DNA from: Aphrocallistes beatrix
Lineage: Eukaryota; Porifera; Hexactinellida; Sceptrulophora; Aphrocallistidae
Assembly: GCA_963281255.1 (NCBI GenBank)
Contig: OY725488.1
Span: 9,087,524 to 9,151,523 of the forward strand
DNA: 64,000 nt
Direction of reading: 5' to 3'
Both the position numbers and the translations under genes were made by a program. The notes under the pieces are model-generated. The model was not told where the DNA came from, made no database searches, and saw only the letters and a list, made by a program, of their open reading frames with translations. Shown in pieces: positions 11,520-21,086 of the stretch. How positions within the stretch are numbered: position 1 is the first letter of the stretch; each line of letters starts with the position of its first letter.

Positions 11520-12760
11520 TTAGAACATCAAAAGATGATGGTTGTGACCTACAAGGATAATTCTCCCTCTTGCATCTAGTGTGATACCACGAGGACTCTG
11601 TATGCTATCAGTGATTTTATGAACTAAATCTCCTTCTTGATTGAATAGAACAATAGCATTTTGGTTAGATTCTGATATAATAAAGTTACCAGTTCCATTT
11701 AAACAGAATGAATATGATTCTTTCAAATGTTTGGAAATAGAAGTGAGAACAGCATTCTGTACCTGAGTTAGGCTAAAGTTGAAAGAATAGAGGAAAGGGT
11801 TAGTGTAGCTCAGCACATAAATGTACTCGTTGGTTAGTTTTATGTCAAAAGGATACATCAGTATTTCTTTCCCGAACTGAGACTTGAATAGGAAATCTTT
11901 GGAGAATATTTGGATTCGATTATTTTTACAGTCACACACAAATATATCTCCATTCGATTCATTGATAGTAATGCCACGTGGAGAATTAAATTGTCCTTCT
12001 CCATTCCCTGGAGTTCCTATCTGTTTCAGAAATGTTCCATTCAAATCATGAACTGACAGACAACCACCATTGTACTGAGATACAAACACTTTATTCTGAC
12101 TAAAAGCAATTGAATGAGGAGATTTCATCTTATCAGCTCCATCTCTATCTCCAAACTTGTAAGAATATTTTCCGTCTTTGTCGAAAACTTGCACTCTGCT
12201 GTTACTCCAATCTGCTACGAAAATATTACCAGTCTGGTAGTGCACTGCTACTCCCCAAGGATTAGAGAATTGTCCTTCCTTACCACCTGATGTCCCTCCT
12301 ATACTGAGTACTGGAGTCACTTTTCCCTCATAATCTACTACAGGTAGGTTAGATACTACAGAAGTAGAGTTAGTAACAGCAAGTCTACCAATAGTACCAG
12401 CTAACTCCAATATTGTCTTGTCAAAGTCAAGACTGATGTGTTTAGATTCGAACTGAGATTCAAATTCTTTTCGTTTCTCTGCCAATTGCTTAATAATTGA
12501 GCTTTGAATTTCTTTCAGGTTTTCACATTTCATTTCATCTTTGGCACACTGTAACATTCGTTCAAGTCCTGTTATTGATTGTTTGTGTTTATCTCTCTTT
12601 TGTGAGAACTTAAGATCTCTTCCAACTCTTTCATTAGTTTTTCTTTTCTATCTCTCAAACAGTCAATCAATTGACAAAAGAAAGTTTCTATTCCATTTTT
12701 CACTTGGGAGATTTCAACTTCAAAATCACTTTCACATGAAGCAACTCCTGCTGTTGCCAT
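11520..12760 (-). pseudogene. Coiled-coil/NHL protein, subfamily A copy 2, frameshifted
   Basis: Closely similar to the gene at 5479-6726 along its whole length: N-terminal coiled coil from the ATG at 12760, then six NHL repeats ending at 11520. The frame is broken near 12591-12600, where the paralogous fragment at 16088-16348 has a longer run of CT repeats. Four bases are missing here, so the first 62 codons and the remaining 345 are in different frames. Everything else is open, and adding four bases restores the family length of about 414 residues. The lesion is therefore recent, allelic, or an assembly error in a dinucleotide run. Confidence 0.85.
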
Positions 12761-14735
12761 TAAATACTAATTCGAAATAAATAGAAAAAGCTTTATTACG
12801 AGTAAGCATGCAATAAAAACCAAATTTCATATAAATATGATGAGATGCGGTTTTTGTATACAAATTTGAGTAATATTGTCTCGATTCTGGAAATCTTTCC
12901 GATGTTACACTGCCGCGTTTATAATATGTATATCAAAGCTAGGCACTAAACCGTTAATCGTGAATTAACGAAGTAAAACTTTTCATTAACGTTCGAATCA
13001 TCTATATTACCCTTAAGTATCATTAATTGATATATCATTGGCTAATTGATATATTATACATTCTCTAGCTTCCGTTCCAAGCCCGTAATCGCAAATATGA
13101 ACTTTTGAGAATTTCTATTATTTGCACATTTTCAATACAGACATTTATGTGATTTTGAATCTTGACCCTTTATTGGCCATTATGGCATCTCAAGAAACTG
13201 AATCTGTGACAACGTCGAATTGACACTGTCAGTGCAACTGGACCTCAGCAGAACAGACTCAAAACCGCTGGCGCCACCTGGACGACTCTTCTTGTTAAAG
13301 TCAAGAGGCGGATACAAGTTGGTTCTCCACTGCCAGGCGTGCTGTCCAAGAATGAGCCAATCAAGGAACACATGCCAAGCCTTAGAAACCCAATCAGCAC
13401 ACCAAGAGAACGACACAGCTAAGTTCAGCGGTTTAAGGAGAAAATCAAGGCAGTTCTCCACGCGGAAAGGTAAGTAGTGGGTTTTTCTGGTTCAAGCAGC
13501 GGCAGCAGCACTTCGGTAGTATCGATTTGGTTTTCCTCTTTCTCTGTCAAAAAGCAGCCACAAACTTTATGCGAGTCCTTCAGCCTCGGTGCTACTGCAG
13601 TGGAGTATGCTGTGGATAAAGGATCATGGACTGTTCTAGCCATCGCTGACTCCACGTTGTAGAGTCTGGCACGTGTGAAGAGATAAATACGCAGAAGTCA
13701 GTAAGAGCTCATCTCAAGGAGGAGAAAAACAATGAGATCATGTTACACTTCTACGATGCCTCAAGCCTCTTTCCTAATTATTCACTGATCTTACGTATCA
13801 TAGTGTGATAGCAGATGTTTAGCTTAATAAACTCAACAAAGACTAATTTTATAGTTCTAGCACATTTTAGGTCGTTGGGATTGGAATTGAATTGTACAAA
13901 AGGTTTGAATGCATAGTATCATATTAATGGACTTAGTGCAATTGTAGAATTAAATTAATGGTAGAATGGTTGGTAGCAATGGGTTTTCGAGAAAAACATA
14001 ATTTTCGTCCCAAATTCTCGGTTTTATTCAGTCAACTCGACAATTATGAAAATAAGGGTGATGAGCAAATGATGAATACAAAAATAATAACGACATCATT
14101 AATGGAGTGCAAGTATTTTGATAATAATGGGATATAATATTGGAAATGAACTCATATTTTCGAGGGCTTCAAACCTGCGAGGGCTCAAAATCGTGAGACC
14201 ATAATAAATTTTACGATTCACGATTACATAAAGGATTCTGTATAAGACACAATCGAATCAAATCAAGGCTCTCAACCAGAGTTACATTGCAAATCGTGAG
14301 ATTGGATTGAAGAGTGAAGGAATTTTGATAAAATCGTGAGATTTGGGGTCTATTATGAGATCGTGACATTCCACCCGAAATCGTCTAACAATGACGAGGT
14401 CGTGAGATTTGAGAAAGTGCTATGTCTCATTGCATTATGTTCGTCAAGGTTTCATCACATGAAAACAATTATAGGCGCCAGATGGGCGCTGGCTCCCTAA
14501 GGTCTGGAGCCTGGGGGTGGACCTATAAACCTAGTAAGCTCAAATTGATTAATTATAATAGAGGGAGGGCCGTCCTCACCTAGGTCTATTATGGACATTA
14601 TGGATACATTTGTAATTCACATTTCAAATCTCCAGCACACAAAATTGAATTTAATAACACTAAAAGTAGAACAAAATACAAGAATGGACTATTATAAATA
14701 AAAGTAGTTTAGTTCGAAAATAATAGTTAGTTCAA
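12761..14735. other. Intergenic with an unresolved open region at 13180-13670
   Basis: Bases 13180-13670 are less AT-rich than their surroundings and are open in both directions. On the plus strand, a frame ends in a good splice-donor context (AAAG|GTAAGT at about 13469). On the minus strand, 13425-13655 is also open. I recognise neither product. Bases 14100-14420 contain several scattered copies of a motif around ATCGTGAGA. Bases 14470-14580 look like hAT-type terminal sequence. Confidence 0.35.
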
Positions 14736-16001
14736 TCAGAAAGCTTGTAGACAAGTCTCAGGATTCCTCTGTACTACAATAATCCTATTTGAATTATCTA
14801 GTGCTACTCCAGCAGGATGGTAGAATTTCTCATTCTCAGTTAAGTCTTCATTGGTAATGGTGTGTATTGTATCTCCTTCATTGTTGAATATCTTGATTCG
14901 TTTAGCTAAATAATATGTTACTATGATATTCCCCACTTGATCGATAGTAAAGAAATAACTGAATTCAATCTCTTCTTTTGGTATCAAACATCTTATCAGA
15001 TCTCCTTCTAGAGAAAATATCTGGAGATGGAAAGTGGGACAGTAACCAAACATTACATACATGTTGTTCTGATAGAGTTTCATACTGTGAGTTTTAGTAT
15101 CTGATTGTAAATGAGAAGATTTCAGTTTGATTCTTCTGAGGAGTTTCAGATTCATGTCAAGTACAACTATTGATTGGTTATAAAGCTCACAGCCATAAAT
15201 GTTTGTTTGTTCATCAACCTCAATTCCCCAAATAGGATTCTCTGTTTTCACTGACTCAATTAAGTTGTTAGAAGATTTGTTTAGTTTCAACAAATAGTCT
15301 CCACTCTTCACGAAAAGGAATTCATTGGTTAGAGCTATTCCAGTAGATCCTACTATCCCATCAGTAATGGAGTATAGATGGTTTCCTTCTGAATCGAACA
15401 CTTGAATTCTAGGACAGTACAGATCTGTCACAAATATATTCTGTGTTGTATTGTCAATAGCTATCTGCATTGGATGTGAAATCTGATCAGGACCTTTCCC
15501 TCTAGTAACACGAGACCAGACAGGACGTACTTTCACAGAATAGTCCACACGTTGCACAGGTTTCTCTTTCAGACACACAACCTTACACACATCACTCACT
15601 GACACTTCTACTCCCTCCACATTCCACTCCACCTCTACCCACCCAACTGTCACTCCTTCTCCCCCTAACACTTCTCCAATACCATCTTCCAGACTACGTA
15701 GATTCTTCTGAAGCAGCTCTCTCAGCTTGTTCTCTGTCAGATCTCTCTCCAGACCCTCTCGAGCTGTGTTCAGCTGTTGGAGGAGAGCTCTCTTCTCTGT
15801 CAACTCTACTCTCACTCGATCTACAATCTCATCTAGCTCTCGCAACACACTTTCCTCTCTAGCTGCTAGCAGCTGGTGGAGCTGATAGAAATAGCTTCTC
15901 ACTTTCTCTTTCTCTCTCTGCACCTGACTCCTCAACTCCTCCAACTCTCTCTCCACCCTCTTCCCTCCCAGCAATGATTCTGCCGATAGACGCGTGGCCA
16001 T
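14736..16001 (-). CDS. Coiled-coil/NHL-propeller protein, subfamily B copy 1
   Basis: Single-exon gene of 421 residues from the ATG at 16001. The open frame continues upstream to 16088, but the paralogue at 18654-19919 starts at the same MATRLSAESLL, so I use that start. Residues about 10-130 are Glu/Arg/Leu-rich coiled coil. Residues about 175-421 are divergent NHL/beta-propeller repeats (for example QIAIDNTTQNIFVTD followed by RIQVF). No RING or B-box is present. The 5' flank runs into a subfamily A N-terminal fragment only ~90 bp away. Role unknown; a binding propeller on a dimerising coil is the reasonable inference. Confidence 0.88.
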   Translation of the reverse strand: MATRLSAESLLGGKRVERELEELRSQVQREKEKVRSYFYQLHQLLAAREESVLRELDEIVDRVRVELTEKRALLQQLNTAREGLERDLTENKLRELLQKNLRSLEDGIGEVLGGEGVTVGWVEVEWNVEGVEVSVSDVCKVVCLKEKPVQRVDYSVKVRPVWSRVTRGKGPDQISHPMQIAIDNTTQNIFVTDLYCPRIQVFDSEGNHLYSITDGIVGSTGIALTNEFLFVKSGDYLLKLNKSSNNLIESVKTENPIWGIEVDEQTNIYGCELYNQSIVVLDMNLKLLRRIKLKSSHLQSDTKTHSMKLYQNNMYVMFGYCPTFHLQIFSLEGDLIRCLIPKEEIEFSYFFTIDQVGNIIVTYYLAKRIKIFNNEGDTIHTITNEDLTENEKFYHPAGVALDNSNRIIVVQRNPETCLQAF

Positions 16002-16087
16002 TCCTCGATACAAATAAGAACTAATATCAATAAGAAAAGATAACTGAATAGATCGATCAGCGTGGATATATAAGCACTTTATACTCA

Positions 16088-16348
16088 TTATCTCTCTAGG
16101 ATCAAGTTACATTTCATTTCATCTTTGGCACACTGTAACATCCGTTCAAGTCCTGTTATTGATTGTTTGTGTTTATCTCTCTCTCTTTTGTGAGAACTTA
16201 AGATCTCTTCCAACTCTTTCATTAGTTTTTCTTTCCTATTTCTCAAACAGTCAATCAATTGACGAAAGAAAGTTTCTATTCTCTTTTTCACTTGGGAGAT
16301 TTCAACTTCAAAATCACTTTCACATGAAGCAACTCCTGCTGTTGCCAT
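16088..16348 (-). pseudogene. N-terminal fragment of a subfamily A NHL gene
   Basis: Encodes 80 or so residues nearly identical to the start of the copy at 12760 (MATAGVASCESDFEVEISQV, then the coiled coil as far as DEMKC), then enters unrelated sequence and stops. The sequence after the break point (about 16107) is the 5' flank of subfamily B copy 1, which is shared with subfamily B copy 2 at about 20000-20035. The fragment is thus a rearrangement scar. It retains the four bases missing from the copy at 12591-12600. Confidence 0.8.
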
Positions 16349-18653
16349 TAAATATTAATTCTAAATAAATAGAAAATGCTTAATTACGAGCAAACATAGT
16401 GTCATAACTAAGGATCAACCAATATGATGAGATGTGATCTCTGTATATATAAATATGTGAATTAGAGAATTGCCTCGGTTTGGAAATTTTTCAAATCTTA
16501 TACAGCCGCGTATTTATATGTATATTTCAGTTTATAAATTATTTATACTGCTATTATCATTTTTATCCAACTCCAATAATGCCATTATCAGACCATCACA
16601 TATTATATCAGCAACATCAAACTCTTGTCAGGAGATCGATCACGATTGGACAGAAGGACACCAACACTCATCCAAAAAGTTAGTTCATATCTCAAGAATA
16701 TATCCGAAATAGACAGTTTATCGATTTTTGTTCGTTTCACTTATAAATAGATATAGCTTCAGCTTAGAAATAGAAATAAGCTGTGACATAAAATCAGTTA
16801 CTACGTTTTGTTCAGTGTTCGAGGACTGATTTTGTAAAATAATGGTTCATGTCAATATGGTCGGTCCTACCTTTCAGTTTCAGTTTCAGTTTTAATTGAA
16901 AAAAACAGACCAATGTTATAACAATTTTTATACAAATTTAATCAATCAATTGATTGTAAAACTCGAATGTTAAATTGATGATTAAAAATACTTAGTGATC
17001 GATCGGTAACACATTTTCCAGCACCGGAGTAAGTTATATAATCCCACTACGTAACTAGAAATGTAATAGAAATACAAATAAAAGAAGTGATCGTACAAAA
17101 ACTCATATAAAGGATCTGAAGGTATAATTATACGTATACAGTAGTTTGTGGTAGTATTGCTAATAAAATAGGTTAGTAAGGGAATACTCTATACCATTGC
17201 AGTATACAGTCGACTCCCGTTAGTACCCCAGGGGACCTTGAAGCTTATATCCTTATGCGGGATAACTCAGGACAAAATAGCTGATTTTTCTGATACCGAG
17301 AACAATTTTGAGTCTATAATCGTGCTGAAATATTTTAGTTGAAATTTTAGTTTAGAAAATATATCAAAAACAATTTCAGTTCGATTTCAGTTCCAGTTAG
17401 CAGTCGTAATCTACTTTAGAGGAGACAGGTAACTTCGTCACAGAAATAACAACAGGGATATTCTTTGAGAATCATATAAACTAGAATCTCATTAAACAAT
17501 TGATCAATTCAAAAGATAACTACAAATACCAACTAACTCAGCTACACACGGAGAATATTAGTTAATTGTTCTCAGTGCCGTGGCTAGCAGTCAGCTCCAA
17601 GTTCAGTCCTGCTTTTTTCACTCTTCTATTGAGCTAATTTTCTCCAGTGTTCTGCTTTTACATGAAATTTCGCCATTATGTCCCGCATTTTCCATTTAAT
17701 GTATATTTCATTTCCATTGCGTCCCGCCATGTCCCGCCAAATTCAACGCTTTGACCGCTTTTATCACGGCTCAGGTTGTACGGTATTCATAAGCTGAATT
17801 CTCCTCCGAACTTCGCATCGGTTTCGCTCCATTTCTGAGTCAACATTCTCGGCACACAACAGACACATTCTTAGTTTACATTCAAACGTTCCTGGAGCAT
17901 CGATTGGCTGAGCTCGTAACTGATCCACAGTGTCTACTGTCTGACACTCCTCCACTCTTCCATCCTCCATCTCGATTCTCTGCACAGCTACAACATTGTC
18001 CTCGGGTGTCGATGTAAAGGTCTGCAGACTGGACTCATCTCTGATAGATATCTGCCAGACGGAATTCTTCACTTCTCAACTGTGACGTGAAGAACACTGG
18101 TCTGTATGCGTCAGTCATGTGGACATGTATCTCTGAGACGTGGTTTCCTCCAGCGTTAAAATTATATGACAGCACTTTGCTTGAATTTTTACATTTTCGC
18201 TGCTCATATCAACTTGGATTCGAAACGATCAAAATAATAAATTAAATCCAGTGGCGTATTCAGCTTTAGCCTTTTGGTGGTGCGTCTCCTCTCATAAACA
18301 CTTTAGAAACATAATTCGCTTATAAAAGATAAAAATTAAGGTCTCGGTTTCGCAGTCCCTTCGTGTAGTTAAGAGTACTACTTCTCCTCATAAACCGCAT
18401 GACACAAGGTTCAGATCAAAGATTTAAACTTCGGAAATTGAGAAATTTTTCTAAACTTAGAGTCTATAGCAGAAACAGATTATATGTAACAGTGGGAACC
18501 GACGGGACCTAAATGTCAATTATCTGATAATTACTCATAGAAAAGACAGCAGAAGACAAAATTCTATTTAGTAGAATTCAATAACACATAAAATAGAACA
18601 AAATAAACAATTATCAATAACAGTATTTAGTTTCAAAACAATAGTTAGTTCAA
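16349..18653. other. Intergenic with hAT/pogo-type ends
   Basis: Mostly AT-rich. At 17206 there is a pogo/Tigger-like end (CAGTCGACTCCCGTTAG after TA) with no partner found. At 18247 there is an hAT-like end (CAGTGGCGTATTCAG) related to the element at 2032. A coding-like fragment at 17764-18170 is listed separately. Confidence 0.4.
17764..18170 (-). pseudogene. Unrecognised decayed coding fragment, Cys-rich C-terminus
   Basis: A minus-strand frame of about 100 codons ends at 17764 and has ordinary protein composition, with several cysteines near its C-terminus (CKLRMCLLC). It has no ATG of its own. A second open piece directly upstream (about 18075-18170) is in another frame, so a frameshift or an intron separates them. 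I could not match it to a family. It may be a relic of a secreted or membrane gene or part of a transposon. Confidence 0.3.
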
Positions 18654-19919
18654 TCAGAAAGCTTGTAGACAACTATTAGGATTCAAATGTGCTACAATAA
18701 TCCTATTTGAATTATCTAGTGCTACTCCAATAGGAAAGTAGAATTTCTCATTCTCAGTTAAGTCTTCATTGGTAATGGTGTGTATTGTATCTCCTTCATT
18801 GTTGAATATCTTGATTTGATTACCAAAATAATCAGCTACTATGATATTCCCCACTTCATCGATAGTAAAGAAATAACTCAATTTAATCTCTCCTTTTGGC
18901 ATCAAACATCTTATCAGATCTCCTTCTAGAGAAAATATCTGGAGATGGGAAGTAGAACAGTGGACAAACATTACATACATGTTGTTCTGATAGAGTTTCA
19001 TACTGTGAGTTTTAGTATTTGATTGTAAATGAGAATATTTCAGTTTGATTCTTCTGAGGAATTTCAGATTCATGTCAAATACAACTATTGATTGGTTCTC
19101 ATACTCACATCCATAAATGTTTGTCTGTTCATCAACTTCAATTCCCCAAATAATATTATCTGTTTCCACTGACTCAATTAATTTGTTAGAAGATTTGTTT
19201 AGTTTCAACAAATAGCCTCCCCTCGCCACGAAAATGAATTCATTGGTTAGAGCTATTCCAGTAGATCCTCCTACTATCCCATCAGTAATGGAGTGGAGAT
19301 TTCCTTCTGAATTGAACACTTGAATTCTAGGACAGTTCAGATCTGGCACAAATATATTCTGTGTTGTATTGTCAATAGCTATCTGCATTGGACTCGAAAT
19401 CTGATCAGGACCTTTCCCTCCAGTTACACGAGACCAGACAGGACGTACTTTCACAGAATAGTCCACACGTTGCACAGGTTTCTCTTTCAGACACACAACC
19501 TTACACACATCACTCACTGACACTTCTACTCCCTCCACATTCCACTCCACCTCTACCCACCTAACTGTCAATCCTTCTCCCCCTAACACTTCTCCAATAC
19601 CATCTTCCAGACTACGCACATTCTTCTGAAGCAGTTCTCTCAACTTGTTCTCTGTCAGATCTCTCTCCAGATCCTCTCGAGCTGTGTTCAGCTGTTGGAG
19701 GAGAGCTCTCTTCTCTGTCAACTCTGCTCTCACTCGATCTACAATCTCATCTAGCTCTCTCAGCACACTTTCCTCTCTAGCTGCTAGCAGCAGATGGAGC
19801 TGATGGAAATAGCTTCTCACTTTCTCTTTCTCTCTCTGCACCTGACTCCTCAACTCCTCCAACTCTCTCTCCACCCTCTCCTCTCCCAGCAATGATTCTG
19901 CTGATAGACGCGTGGCCAT
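18654..19919 (-). CDS. Coiled-coil/NHL-propeller protein, subfamily B copy 2
   Basis: Intact single-exon gene of 421 residues, closely similar throughout to the gene at 14736-16001, including its start MATRLSAESLL and its C-terminus (CLQAF). It has an N-terminal Glu/Arg-rich coiled coil and C-terminal NHL-like propeller repeats. The two genes also share about 110 bp of 5' flank and their 3' flank, so the duplication unit was larger than the coding region. An in-frame ATG four codons further upstream (MNRG) is possible but is not conserved in the paralogue. Confidence 0.88.
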   Translation of the reverse strand: MATRLSAESLLGEERVERELEELRSQVQREKEKVRSYFHQLHLLLAAREESVLRELDEIVDRVRAELTEKRALLQQLNTAREDLERDLTENKLRELLQKNVRSLEDGIGEVLGGEGLTVRWVEVEWNVEGVEVSVSDVCKVVCLKEKPVQRVDYSVKVRPVWSRVTGGKGPDQISSPMQIAIDNTTQNIFVPDLNCPRIQVFNSEGNLHSITDGIVGGSTGIALTNEFIFVARGGYLLKLNKSSNKLIESVETDNIIWGIEVDEQTNIYGCEYENQSIVVFDMNLKFLRRIKLKYSHLQSNTKTHSMKLYQNNMYVMFVHCSTSHLQIFSLEGDLIRCLMPKGEIKLSYFFTIDEVGNIIVADYFGNQIKIFNNEGDTIHTITNEDLTENEKFYFPIGVALDNSNRIIVAHLNPNSCLQAF

Positions 19920-21086
19920 TCCTCGATTCAAATACGAACTATTATCAATTAGAAAATATAACTGAATAGATCAATCAGCGTGAACATATAAGCACTTTAT
20001 ACTAATTATCTCTCTGGGATCAAGTTACATTCATAACTGTAACATTTCATGGAACTTACCACATCGAACCAAGAAATCATTTTAGTGGTGAATCAATTGC
20101 ATTTAAATGTATTTAAAAATTTGAAAAATATCAAACAAACTTCATGAAGTATATAAATATTTGAGTATATATGGGGGAACTTCAAATCTGGGGGAATTTG
20201 AAGTTCCCCCAGGGGAAATTCAAATTGGAGTTTCCACTGGGGGGAATTTCAATTGGAGTTTCCCCTAGTGGAACTTTAAATTTCCCTAGGGGAATTTAAA
20301 TTTCCCCTGGGGGGACTTCAAATTCCACCAAATTTGAAGCTTCCCCATGACATATATATGCATTAGATTCTATGTACTTATGTACTGTTTTGGATTGGGA
20401 GAATACAATGTCAACTATTCTACTACCGAGACAATACAGGGTGGAACAAAAGCCTTGGCCGGTTGTGAATCTAATTAGTATTCATTCTTTACGAGTACCT
20501 CCTATCATAGTATCTAGAGTAGTACTACACCACAGTTAGTTACTATATAGATATGCAATTTAAATGGTAGTAATTTTAACTAGATCACACCTCTACTTTC
20601 GAGTTTATTTTTCTGAAAATCACTTTTTCCTGATAAAATTAATGTCAGCGATCTTGGAATTGAGGTCCGTTGTAAAGCAATTAGAATGTTAGAATGAAGC
20701 CTAACATGAAAAGGAACTGCAGAAAGGCTTCAGAAAGGTTTACTCGAATTTGGAACAAAGGATTTTGCATGAGATCTCGGGGGAATTTTGCATGAACGAT
20801 TGGATGAAATGAAGACCGGAGATAATTTTTAACCGTAAAAGGTATGGACGGAGGTCCAACCTACCTTGCTTTAAAATATGGTTGCTAATATCCCTAATAG
20901 GGTAAAATTAGTTGCAAGAAATAGTGAATATTTTGGTAGAAAGTAATTCGAGACAATACAAATAAGAAACATTAAATTCTACACACATACAAGTAAATCA
21001 CTAATTGGAATTAAATCTAGAATGGAAAGAAAGGATGGAGAATGGTAGATAAAAACTGCTGGAAAGAGAGAATAGAGACATTCTTT
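19920..21086. other. Intergenic
   Basis: Contains the shared 5' flank of subfamily B (to about 20035), the G-run inverted-repeat cluster at 20173-20346, and an IS630/mariner-like end (TACAGGGTGGAACAAAAG) at about 20435. A weak plus-strand coding-like stretch at 20640-20880 is broken by stops and may be a transposase relic. Confidence 0.4.
20173..20346. repeat. Cluster of imperfect inverted repeats, G4-5 AATTTGAAGT C4-5
   Basis: About eight alternating modules of the form GGGGGAATTT / AAATTCCCC are packed into 174 bp, many of them complementary to their neighbour, so the strand can fold into a chain of hairpins. The pattern stands out in otherwise AT-rich DNA. It is not part of any element I can bound. 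Confidence 0.75.

Noticed and set aside
16002-16088. Longer N-terminus of subfamily B copy 1 from 16088
   Set aside because: The paralogue at 19919 supports MATRLSAESLL as the start; the extension is in flanking sequence.
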